DNA of 64,000 bases from Subtercola sp. PAMC28395 (GTDB lineage Bacteria > Actinomycetota > Actinomycetes > Actinomycetales > Microbacteriaceae), in assembly GCF_018889995.1 (NCBI RefSeq), contig NZ_CP076547.1, positions 558,001-622,000 on the forward strand. The letters are read 5' to 3'. The translations under genes and the position numbers were made by a program. Numbering within the stretch: the stretch's first letter is position 1; every line of letters begins with the position of its first letter. Below the pieces are notes generated by a model. That model saw nothing but the letters and a program-made list of their open reading frames with translations. It was not told the DNA's origin and ran no database searches. This document shows positions 34,759-42,935 of the stretch, piece by piece.

Positions 34759-35480
34759 TGAAGCACACGCCCGGTAAGGGAATCGGCAGGGCTTCCGCCA
34801 TTGCGGTGCGCCTCGCCGTCGACCCTGTCGTTCGCGGGCTCGACCAGCTGGCAGACCACCCGGGCCCGTACCTCTTCGTGGCCAACCACCCGAGTGAGTT
34901 GGATGCCGCGCTGGTCAGTGAGCTCGTGCGCGAATACGCGCCGCAGCTCGTCTCTGTGGGCGTCGAGCCACGTCACGGCCTGCTCGGCCTCGCCGACCAG
35001 GCTCGCGGACTCCGCTCGGTGTCTCGCCTCAGCACTCTGCTGCACCACGGCGTGAGCCTTCTGCTCTTTCCCGAGCGGCACCGCTCCGACGACGGCTCGA
35101 TGACGGAATTCGATCTCGGGGCTGCTCGGCTGGGCATCCGGTCGGGCGTCACCATCGTGCCCGTTGCACTGGTCGGAACGTTTCGTGCCCTCCCGCCGTG
35201 GCGCGTTCTGCCCGAATCGGGGGGCCACTCGGTGACCGTCGTGTTCGGCGCACCAATCCGTACGGCGGCCGGCGACGAACCCTCTGCAGTGAATGCCTCG
35301 ATCGTCGAGGCCATCACTCTTGGCATGGCCGAGGCGACGCTCGGCTGGTACGGCGCCCTTCGTGCGCAGGCCGAGGGTTCACTGCCAGACACAAAGACAG
35401 ACGAGACAGCCGCCCACTGGCGACGGGTCTGGAATGCGACAAAACCTGAGCGCCAGACCCGGCGCCAGGTGTGGACTTGA
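34758..35480 (+). CDS. PlsC-like glycerolipid acyltransferase, atypical motif III
   Basis: 240 residues. Motif I LFVANHPSELDAALVSEL (NHxxxxD) is intact; motif III is LLLFPERHRSDDGSMTEFDL in place of FPEGTRS. Motif IV is VTIVPVALVGTFRALP. It is the second acyltransferase in the cluster: one could load DHAP and the other sn-2. Start ATG at 34758 shares a base with the preceding stop (TGATG). The altered motif III may change the phosphate donor/acceptor specificity. Confidence 0.82.
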   Translation: MKHTPGKGIGRASAIAVRLAVDPVVRGLDQLADHPGPYLFVANHPSELDAALVSELVREYAPQLVSVGVEPRHGLLGLADQARGLRSVSRLSTLLHHGVSLLLFPERHRSDDGSMTEFDLGAARLGIRSGVTIVPVALVGTFRALPPWRVLPESGGHSVTVVFGAPIRTAAGDEPSAVNASIVEAITLGMAEATLGWYGALRAQAEGSLPDTKTDETAAHWRRVWNATKPERQTRRQVWT

Positions 35481-35626
35481 CCCAACAGACACCGAGAATT
35501 CAGCAAGCTATCGCACAATAGTCATAGATCCACCCAGCCACACCAACCCGGATGCACGCTCAAGCCGGTTCTATTCAAGAGGAGGACGAGGAGCTTCGCT
35601 TCACAGCAAGCTGCTCTCACACGCTC

Positions 35627-36421
35627 ATGGCCTTCGATATCGACAACTACACCAAGACCTCGAAGAACGTCGCCTGGGAAGACCTCGACTTCGAAGACTT
35701 CCGCACGAACCCTCTGCCTCCTGACACCCTGCGCGTCATTCGATATATGGCCGATGTGGAATACCACACCGTCTGCTACATGCGCGATATGCTCGTCACC
35801 CCCTCGCACCGCGATGCGGATGTGACCGGATTCATGACGATGTGGAACCGCGAGGAGTTCTGGCATGGCGAGGCGCTGGCCGATGTGCTGCGCATGCACG
35901 ACATCGTGCTCGAGTTCGATGAGCTCAAGTCGAAGCGGTTGAAACTGGGCTGGAAAGATCGGATCGACCCCGTGAAGCAGTCGGTGCTCTCGAACCTCGT
36001 GGGCAAGGACTTCATCGGCGTGCACATGATCTGGGGCGCAGCCAACGAGTGGTCGGCCGTCGCCGCCTACAAGCGCCTTGCCGAGATCGAAGGCAACCCC
36101 GTGCTCGCCGAACTGCTCAAGCGCATCGCGATGCAGGAGGCACGGCACGTGGCGTTCTACGCAACGCAAGCTCGCGAGCGTCTCGGCAAGAGCGTTGTCG
36201 CCCAGAAGTTCGCGCGGTTCGCCCTGGGCAAGTTCTGGGGCCCGGTCGGCTCGACCATCATGGACAAGTCCGAAGTGAAGCACGTCATGGGGCACATCTT
36301 CGGGGGCCCAGAAGGGCGCAAGGCTGTTAACGCCATCGACGCCCACATCGCGAAGATGCCTGGCCTGCAGGGCCTGACGATTGTCGCCGACTCGCTCGAC
36401 GCCAACGGGATCACTGCGTAG
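35627..36421 (+). CDS. Ferritin-like di-iron protein
   Basis: 264 residues, start MAFDIDNYTKTSKNVAWEDL. Two helical pairs supply di-iron ligands: NREEFWHGEALADVL (ExxH, about residue 75) and MQEARHVAFYATQARE (ExxH, about residue 170). Similar to a conserved actinobacterial ferritin-like family with no assigned role; acyl desaturase or aldehyde-oxygenase-type chemistry is conceivable. An ATG at 35552 gives a longer form, but the family-like region starts at 35627. It follows plsC after 146 bp and may have its own promoter (CACAATAGTCATAGATC at 35513-35529). Confidence 0.82.
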   Translation: MAFDIDNYTKTSKNVAWEDLDFEDFRTNPLPPDTLRVIRYMADVEYHTVCYMRDMLVTPSHRDADVTGFMTMWNREEFWHGEALADVLRMHDIVLEFDELKSKRLKLGWKDRIDPVKQSVLSNLVGKDFIGVHMIWGAANEWSAVAAYKRLAEIEGNPVLAELLKRIAMQEARHVAFYATQARERLGKSVVAQKFARFALGKFWGPVGSTIMDKSEVKHVMGHIFGGPEGRKAVNAIDAHIAKMPGLQGLTIVADSLDANGITA

Positions 36422-36504
36422 CAGCAGGAGTGGTGCGGGTCGGCGGGGTGTACCCCTCGGAGAACCGGCCGCACGCAGCACTGAGACGTTCTAGGCTGGA
36501 TCTG

Positions 36505-37173
36505 ATGCGACTACTCCTGATCAGACACGGCCAGACGATCGACAATGTGAACGGCGCGCTCGGCACCGCGATTCCGGGGCCGGGCCTGACGCCTCTCGGC
36601 AAACGCCAGGCCGCGGCAATTCCCGATTCGCTGGCGTCGATCCCGGTCGACGCGATCTATGTCTCGACGTTGCGACGTACCCACGAGACCGCAGCGCCGC
36701 TCGCGCTGGCGCGGGGAATTCAGCCGGTTGTGCTCGAGGGAATCCACGAGATCGATGCCGGTGACCTCGAACAGCGCTCCGATGAGGAGGCGATCCGCAG
36801 CTATATGGGCACGATCTTCTCGTGGTGGGGCGACTTCGACGCCCGTATTCCGGGCGGAGAAGACGGTAACGAGTTCTACGGCCGTTACACGGCAGCGATC
36901 GAGCAGGTCGCCGCAGCCCACCCCACGGGAACCGTCGCGGTGGTCAGCCATGGAGCTGCCATCCGCACCTGGGCATCGTATGCCTCCCAGAACATCGACG
37001 CTGAGTTCAGCAAGACGCACGTACTCGAGAACACGGCAGTCGTCGTGCTCGAGGGCTCGGCAGCAGACGGCTGGGTGACGACCTACTGGGCCGACGAGCC
37101 CATCGGCGGCGCGGGCCTCGAAGACCACTCGGCTCCCGACCCCACCGCAGGCGGGAACGGGGCAGAGAGTTAG
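36505..37173 (+). CDS. Histidine phosphatase family protein
   Basis: 222 residues. MRLLLIRHGQTIDNVNG holds the RHG motif; the second His is in VAVVSHGAAIRTWASY. TAGGCT 7 nt upstream of the ATG at 36505 fits a leaderless start. Broad phosphatase family; substrate unknown. Its stop overlaps the convergent IclR stop by 4 nt. Confidence 0.88.
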   Translation: MRLLLIRHGQTIDNVNGALGTAIPGPGLTPLGKRQAAAIPDSLASIPVDAIYVSTLRRTHETAAPLALARGIQPVVLEGIHEIDAGDLEQRSDEEAIRSYMGTIFSWWGDFDARIPGGEDGNEFYGRYTAAIEQVAAAHPTGTVAVVSHGAAIRTWASYASQNIDAEFSKTHVLENTAVVVLEGSAADGWVTTYWADEPIGGAGLEDHSAPDPTAGGNGAES

Positions 37174-37994
37174 GCTCGCCGGGCCGCCGTCAGGCTCGCG
37201 CTGATCTCGGTAGCCGCGTGACGCAGGGGCGCGAGCAATGTCGCCCTCATCTCCTCCGGCGTGCGCGTACCGGCCGAGACTGACACGTTGATGGCCGCCA
37301 CCACGCGCTGGGAGGCATCGAACACCGGCACAGCCATCGACCGCAGCCCGATCTCGAGCTCCTGGTCCACCAGCGCGAAGCCCTGCTCGCGCACCCGCTC
37401 GAGTTCGGCGAGGAGGGCGGCCCGGCTATCGATGGAACGCGGGGTCATCTGCGAGAACGTCACGAGGTCGAGGTGGGCGAGCAGATCGTCCGGTGCCAGA
37501 CCTGCCAGCAGCACCCGCCCCATCGACGTCGTGTAGGCCTCGAAGCGGGTGCCGACGCTGATCGTCACGCTCATGATGCGCCGCACCGCCACCCTGGCGA
37601 CGTAGACGATGTCGCCGCCGTCGAGCACCGAAGCCGAGCTCGATTCGCCTGTCTCGCGGGAGAGCTGCTCGAGGTACGGCTGGGCGACCTGCGGCAGGGT
37701 GAGGGCAGAGAGGTAGCTGAACCCGAGCTCGAGCACCCGCGGCGTGAGCGTAAAGAGCCGCCCGTCGGTCTGCATGTACCCGACTTCGACCAGCGTCAGC
37801 AGAAAACGCCGGGCGGTCGCCCTGGTCAACGAGGTCTGCGCAGCGATCTCGCTGAGGGTCATGGCCGGGTGGTCTGCGTCGAAGGCGCGGATGACGGTCA
37901 GACCGCGGACCAGCGACTGCACGTACTGGTCGCTCGGCTCGGGCAGCTCGCTCGCTGGTCTGGGGTCTCGCTGCTCGGCCTGCACGCCAGTCAT
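37170..37994 (-). CDS. IclR-family regulator, probably of the beta-ketoadipate (pca) genes
   Basis: 274 residues. The N-terminal winged helix (VQSLVRGLTVIRAFDADHPA, then LTRATARRFLLTLVEVGYMQ) and effector domain (GESSSASVLDGGDIVYVARV) match the PcaR/PobR/PcaU branch that senses protocatechuate or beta-ketoadipate. Start ATG at 37994; the open frame further upstream has low-complexity sequence. It lies 139 bp downstream of pcaF on the same strand. A candidate operator of IclR type lies upstream of pcaI (40795-40818). Confidence 0.88.
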   Translation of the reverse strand: MTGVQAEQRDPRPASELPEPSDQYVQSLVRGLTVIRAFDADHPAMTLSEIAAQTSLTRATARRFLLTLVEVGYMQTDGRLFTLTPRVLELGFSYLSALTLPQVAQPYLEQLSRETGESSSASVLDGGDIVYVARVAVRRIMSVTISVGTRFEAYTTSMGRVLLAGLAPDDLLAHLDLVTFSQMTPRSIDSRAALLAELERVREQGFALVDQELEIGLRSMAVPVFDASQRVVAAINVSVSAGTRTPEEMRATLLAPLRHAATEISASLTAARRA

Positions 37995-38133
37995 GCTACC
38001 GGCCTGAGACTTGCTGGCGATTCGAGGCATGCCACCGGCCCGACGCATGCAGTCGGCCCGAGGCATGCAGGGCCGTGGCCGCGCAGCCCGTCGGTCAGCT
38101 GGTGGCGCGCGCCACAACCCGGCACCGTGCTCC

Positions 38134-39303
38134 TCAGCGCTCGAGCACGACGGCGAGACCCTGCCCGACTCCGATGCAGATCGCCGCGACACCGACTCCC
38201 CCACCCCGGCGCTCGAGGGCCCTGGCGAGGTGCAACAGAATGCGTGCGCCAGAGGCACCGAGCGGATGCCCGATGGCAAGAGCTCCACCGTCGACGTTGA
38301 CCTTCTCGGGGTCGAGTTCTGGCCACAGCTTCAGGCAGGCCAGCGATTGTGCTGCGAACGCCTCGTTCAGCTCGACCACGTCGACGTCGGCCCAGGTCTT
38401 GCCTGCTCTCGCGAGCGCCTTGTTCGCCGCTTCGACCGGCGCGATGCCGAAGATGTTCGGGTCGTTGCCGGCGACGGCGCGCGAGACGATACGGGCCAGC
38501 GGCTGCGCGTCGAGCGCACCTTCGCGGCCTATGAACATCGCGGCCGCGCCGTCGTTCAGCGGTGACGAATTGCCGGCCGTGACCGAACCGTCGCGTCGGA
38601 ATGCCGGCTTCAGGGTCGCAAGGGATGCCCGGGTCGAGTCGGCCCGAATACCTTCGTCACGCGCGAGGGTGGTCCCGGGCACGAGCACGACCTCGTCGTC
38701 GTAGATGCCGGCGTTCCACGCTGCATCGGCACGCTGGTGACTGCGCACGGCGAAGTCATCCTGCTCCTCGCGTGAGATCGAATAGCGGTCGGCGAGGATC
38801 TCAGCGGTCTCACCCAGGGGAATCGTCCACTCAGAGGGCATCGCCGGATTCACCATGCGCCAGCCCAGAGTGGTCGAGTGCAGCGTCTCTGAGCCCGCCG
38901 GATACGCACGCTCGGGCTTCAGCAGCACCCAGGGTGCGCGGCTCATCGATTCGACACCGCCCGCGAGAATGAGATCGGCGTCACCCGCCTCGACCGCACG
39001 ACTGGCCTGGATGGCAGCTTCAAGGCCCGACCCGCAGAGACGGTTGACGGTCACACCGGGCACGGAGGTCGGAAGACCGGCGAGAATGCTCGCCATGCGC
39101 GCCACATTGCGGTTGTCTTCGCCTGCGGCATTCGCATCACCCAGAAAGACGTCGTCGATGGTCGCGGTGTCGAGTGTCGGGTGCCGCTTCACGAGCTCTG
39201 ACACGACGTGGGCTGCCAGGTCATCGGGCCGCACACCGGCGAGGGACTTGCCGAACCTGCCGATGGGGGTGCGGATACCGTCGTAGATGAAGCTCTCGGT
39301 CAT
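38134..39303 (-). CDS. pcaF: Acetyl-CoA acyltransferase, probable beta-ketoadipyl-CoA thiolase
   Basis: 389 residues. Nucleophile Cys in VNRLCGSGLEAAIQ, His in GGALAIGHPLGASGARILLH, second Cys in AAICIGVGQGLAVVLE. Splits beta-ketoadipyl-CoA into succinyl-CoA and acetyl-CoA. The assignment over other thiolases rests on its place: its start overlaps the CoA-transferase B subunit stop by 4 nt (39300-39303), and an IclR regulator follows. Length is on the short side of the PcaF range. Confidence 0.88.
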   Translation of the reverse strand: MTESFIYDGIRTPIGRFGKSLAGVRPDDLAAHVVSELVKRHPTLDTATIDDVFLGDANAAGEDNRNVARMASILAGLPTSVPGVTVNRLCGSGLEAAIQASRAVEAGDADLILAGGVESMSRAPWVLLKPERAYPAGSETLHSTTLGWRMVNPAMPSEWTIPLGETAEILADRYSISREEQDDFAVRSHQRADAAWNAGIYDDEVVLVPGTTLARDEGIRADSTRASLATLKPAFRRDGSVTAGNSSPLNDGAAAMFIGREGALDAQPLARIVSRAVAGNDPNIFGIAPVEAANKALARAGKTWADVDVVELNEAFAAQSLACLKLWPELDPEKVNVDGGALAIGHPLGASGARILLHLARALERRGGGVGVAAICIGVGQGLAVVLER

Positions 39304-40028
39304 GCGAGGGCGCCTTTCTGTTGTGCTGAAGAGTTCGTCTGGTCTGAAGTGTTGGCACGCGCTGCGTCGTTCGCGGGTGTCAGGGTCTCGTCACGCAGCG
39401 GGAGCCCGGTGAGCTCCCGCAATTCGTCGACAGTCGTTTCGCCGACCAATTCGATGACCGCAGCACCGTCGCGGCCGAGTTCGAAGATGGCCCGGTCGGT
39501 GTACAAGCGGTCGACGCAACCGAGACCCGTGAGCGGGTACGTGCACGTGTCAACGAGCTTGGAGCGGCCGTCTTTGCTGGCGAGCTCCATCATGACGTAG
39601 ACCTTCTTGGCACCGATCGCCAGATCCATCGCGCCTCCCACGGCCGGGATGGCATCGGGGGCACCCGTGCTCCAGTTGGAGAGATCGCCCTTCTCCGAGA
39701 CCTGGAATGCCCCGAGCACGCAGAGGTCGAGATGACCTCCGCGCATCATCCCGAACGAATCGCCGTGGTGGAAGTACGAGGCTCCAGGCAGTTCAGTCAC
39801 CGGGAGCTTTCCGGCATTGATGAGATCAGGGTCGATGTGACCCTGCTCGGCCTCCGGGCCCATTCCCAGCATGCCGTTCTCGGTGTGCAGAATGATCTCG
39901 CGATCGCTCGGCAGGTAGTTCGAGACCAGCGTCGGGAGCCCGATTCCGAGGTTCATGTACGCGCCGTCCGGTACGTCGGCCGCCAAACGTTCTGCGATCT
40001 GTCGACGTGTCCACGAGTTACCTGACAT
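39300..40028 (-). CDS. pcaJ: 3-oxoadipate CoA-transferase subunit B
   Basis: 242 residues. MSGNSWTRRQIAERLAADVP is the family start; the active-site Glu is in ILHTENGMLGMGPEAEQGHI. It transfers CoA from succinyl-CoA to beta-ketoadipate together with subunit A. Start ATG at 40028 lies 11 nt inside the pcaI gene. Next in the operon is pcaF. An acetoacetate CoA-transferase is the alternative. Confidence 0.9.
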   Translation of the reverse strand: MSGNSWTRRQIAERLAADVPDGAYMNLGIGLPTLVSNYLPSDREIILHTENGMLGMGPEAEQGHIDPDLINAGKLPVTELPGASYFHHGDSFGMMRGGHLDLCVLGAFQVSEKGDLSNWSTGAPDAIPAVGGAMDLAIGAKKVYVMMELASKDGRSKLVDTCTYPLTGLGCVDRLYTDRAIFELGRDGAAVIELVGETTVDELRELTGLPLRDETLTPANDAARANTSDQTNSSAQQKGALA

Positions 40029-40716
40029 CAGCCCACTCCTCTTTCTCGAATCGGTCACCGGTCTCGACGACGCGGTCCACATAGATGCCGGGAGTGACGA
40101 CGTTCTCGGGGTCGATCTCGCCGAGCGGAACGATACGGTCGACCTGGGCCACCGTGATGGTCGCCGCGCTGGCCATGATCGGCCCGAAATTGCGCGAAGT
40201 CTTGCGAAACGTCAGGTTTCCCAGCCTGTCGGCCCGGTACGCACTGATGAGCGCGAAATCGGCGGTAATCGGATGCTCGAGAACGTATCCTCGCCCGTCG
40301 ATCACGCGGGTCTCCTTGCCCTCCGCGAGCTGGGTACCGTACCCGGTTGGGCTGAAGAAGGCGCCGATCCCGGCTCCGGCCGCACGGATGCGTTCGGCGA
40401 GGTTGCCCTGCGGAACAAGTTCGAGCTCGATCTCGCCGGCACGATAGAGAGCGTCGAACACGTAGGAGTCGGTCTGGCGCGGAAAAGAGCAGACGATCTT
40501 CTTCACTCTCCCCGCCTTGAGCAGAGCTGCGAGGCCGGTATCGCCGTTGCCCGCATTGTTGCTCACCACGGTGAGGCCGGTCGAGCCCTGCTTCAGCAGG
40601 GCTTCGATCAACTCGACGGGCTGCCCGGCGAGGCCGAAACCGCCGATCATGATTGTGGCGCCGTCTGGAATGTCGGCCAGGGCGGCCGAAGCGCTCTCAC
40701 TGGTCTTTGAAATCAT
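40018..40716 (-). CDS. pcaI: 3-oxoadipate CoA-transferase subunit A
   Basis: 232 residues. The CoA-binding region is MIGGFGLAGQPVELIEALLK, then VVSNNAGNGDTGLAALLKAG and GTQLAEGKETRVIDGRGYVL. First gene of pcaIJF. Start ATG at 40716 with GGAGAG upstream; the open frame extends to 40785 but that extension lacks similarity. Only the lower beta-ketoadipate branch is present here; pcaGHBDC are not in the window. Confidence 0.9.
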   Translation of the reverse strand: MISKTSESASAALADIPDGATIMIGGFGLAGQPVELIEALLKQGSTGLTVVSNNAGNGDTGLAALLKAGRVKKIVCSFPRQTDSYVFDALYRAGEIELELVPQGNLAERIRAAGAGIGAFFSPTGYGTQLAEGKETRVIDGRGYVLEHPITADFALISAYRADRLGNLTFRKTSRNFGPIMASAATITVAQVDRIVPLGEIDPENVVTPGIYVDRVVETGDRFEKEEWADVR

Positions 40717-40794
40717 CGTCACTCTCCGCTGGGTGAAGTTGCAGTTCCGTGAAGCTACAGGCCGGTGAAGCTTCAGCCTTCTCAAGCTCGCATT

Positions 40795-40818
40795 GTTCGT
40801 CTGTCGAACTTTTGTTCG
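40795..40818. promoter_or_regulatory. Candidate IclR-type operator upstream of pcaI
   Basis: GTTCG (40795-40799) - 5 nt - CGAAC (40805-40809) - 4 nt - GTTCG (40814-40818): a palindrome plus an extra direct half-site, the arrangement known for PcaU/PobR sites. It lies about 80 bp before the pcaI ATG and a few bases downstream (minus sense) of TAGTAT, a possible -10. Confidence 0.45.
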
Positions 40819-40962
40819 TATCTCGATACTACGCGAATGCGCGACAAATCACCAGAGCAGGCGACGAAAGGTCAAAGCCAGGCAGGGCGGGCGCTGGAAC
40901 GGTGCGGTTCGACCCGACGAAGGTGCAGAGCCGGCCGGAGAATGATGCGTGCTACGAGAGCG

Positions 40963-42783
40963 TCAGGTCCACATCGTCAGGCCGGAGTCGGTGAGTCGCG
41001 CCTTCGTGTCGTCGGCGGTCAGTGGCCGGCCGTAGAGAAAGCCCTGGGCGTGGGTGATGCCGAGGTCGACCAGCGTCTGGTGACCCGACTGGGTCTCGAC
41101 ACCCTCGACGACGGTATGCATCTGCAGGTCGCTGACGAGGTGGGCCACCGAACTCAGGATGATCTTGTGGCGCGGGTTGGTCTCGTCGGCAAGAAAGACC
41201 TTGTCGATCTTCACCGTGTGCAGCGGCATGCGCAGCAGGGCCGCTGCGCTGGCGTGATCCTGTCCGTAGTCGTCGAGCGCGAACGAGATCCCCGACTGCG
41301 TGAGGCTCCTCATCTGCTCGATCGCATCGGTGTTCAGGTCACTGATCGACGCCTCGGTGAACTCCAGACGCAGCTGCACCCTGGGGTGCGACTTCCGCAT
41401 CGCCTCGAGATGCTCCAGCAGCTCGGGAGACGTGATCTGCGTGGCCTCGATGTTGATGTGCAGCGTCGGCGCGCCCGGTTCGATGTCGAGGAACTCCTCC
41501 ATCGCCACATACGCGTCGGTGACGATGTCGATGGTGAGCCGGTCGAGAAGGCCCTGCTTGCGCGCCTCGCTGATGACGATCGGCGGAATGATGTTGGAGC
41601 CGTCTGGTGTGGTCAGCCGGGCCAGGGCCTCGAACCCGATGATGCGTTCGGCTTCGAGGTCGACGATCGGCTGGTACACCACGAACACGGTACGATCCCT
41701 GATCGCGGCAGAGACATCCGACGCCTTCGACCGCGAGTAGTCCGCCATGAGCGCGCTCGCTGGCAGGGGCCTGCCGAGCGACCCGTCGAACATGCGAACG
41801 GTGTTGCGGCCGGCCTTCTTGGCCGTGAACAGAACGGTGTCGGCGAGTTCGAACAGTGACGAGATCTCTTCGGCAGAGCCACCCCGCCCGATCGCACCCC
41901 CGATGCTCGCTGTGACATGGGGCTTGAGCTCGGCCGAGGCAAGATTGCTCCGAAGGCGCTCGGCCAGTAGAGCGAGGTCGGCGGATGATCGCACCACCGA
42001 GAACACGGCGAACTCTTCACCGCCAGTACGAACTGCGATGTCGGCCGCCCTGATGGTGCTCTGGATGGTCTCTGCGGTCCGCGACAGAACGCTGTCGCCC
42101 GTGCGGTGCCCGAATTCGTCATTGACCTTCTTGAAGTGGTCGAGGTCGAGCACGAGGCAGCCGAGCAACTGCTCATCGCGCTCGGCCACAGCGTCTAGCA
42201 GAGGCACCTGGATCTCCATGCCCCGCCGGTTGAGCAGGCCCGTCAGTGGGTCGGTGTGTGCAAGCTGCAGGGCGGCATCCCGCTCGAGTTCGAGAAAGGC
42301 CCTGAGGCGCACGATCAGAAAGGTTGCCGTTATCGCGAGCCCGATATAGATGAGGTAGGCGGCGATGATCGTGCTGCTGCGAAAACCGAGCACGAGAAGT
42401 GCCAGGGCGTGGCCGACGAGCCCGATCGCCATTCCTGGCCGGAACGTGTCGAGTGCAATGGCCGACATGGCGAGCCCGAGCAGGGAGAACGCGGCGATCA
42501 CCGCCAGTTCGGGCGACGTGATCACAAACCCGACGAACGCGAGCACGATCATGGCGGCAACGATCAGGATTCTGCCCGGGATGTGCGAGGTCAGTTCGCG
42601 GTTGCGAATGAGAATCGCGACAATGATCGCCGCAACAGACAGGAATCCGAGTACCAAGCGCAACCACGACGGCTGGATGTCGACGAAAAGCGCGAAGAAC
42701 GCATAACGAATCGAGGTTTCGACGGCGAGAATCTGAACAACGCGCGAGCGGAAGCCATTCTGCAAGCTGTCTGTTCTACTCAT
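40963..42783 (-). CDS. Membrane GGDEF-EAL protein (cyclic-di-GMP synthesis/hydrolysis)
   Basis: 606 residues. About five membrane helices (residues 20-160), then GGDEF with RTGGEEFAVFSV (about residue 254; catalytically intact GGEEF), preceded by LVLDLDHFKKVNDEFGHRTG. EAL domain: GFEALARLTTPDG (about 384), LHINIEATQI, LRLEFTEASISD, FALDDYGQDHAS, HTVVEGVET. Most EAL metal residues are present, DDYGQD instead of DDFGTG. No N-terminal sensory domain besides the helices. Divergent from sufS. Confidence 0.92.
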   Translation of the reverse strand: MSRTDSLQNGFRSRVVQILAVETSIRYAFFALFVDIQPSWLRLVLGFLSVAAIIVAILIRNRELTSHIPGRILIVAAMIVLAFVGFVITSPELAVIAAFSLLGLAMSAIALDTFRPGMAIGLVGHALALLVLGFRSSTIIAAYLIYIGLAITATFLIVRLRAFLELERDAALQLAHTDPLTGLLNRRGMEIQVPLLDAVAERDEQLLGCLVLDLDHFKKVNDEFGHRTGDSVLSRTAETIQSTIRAADIAVRTGGEEFAVFSVVRSSADLALLAERLRSNLASAELKPHVTASIGGAIGRGGSAEEISSLFELADTVLFTAKKAGRNTVRMFDGSLGRPLPASALMADYSRSKASDVSAAIRDRTVFVVYQPIVDLEAERIIGFEALARLTTPDGSNIIPPIVISEARKQGLLDRLTIDIVTDAYVAMEEFLDIEPGAPTLHINIEATQITSPELLEHLEAMRKSHPRVQLRLEFTEASISDLNTDAIEQMRSLTQSGISFALDDYGQDHASAAALLRMPLHTVKIDKVFLADETNPRHKIILSSVAHLVSDLQMHTVVEGVETQSGHQTLVDLGITHAQGFLYGRPLTADDTKARLTDSGLTMWT

Positions 42784-42935
42784 CGCCCAGCCCCCACTTC
42801 TCGCCCTGCTCCGACAATCGCGAAGCTCTGCGAGGCCTCCAACGCAAATCTACCGTTCGGAGCACTTTCGCGCGAACAGGGGATAGGCATGCAGCCATGC
42901 TTAGGATTAAGGGCAAGGAAAGCAGGCTCAGGTCC

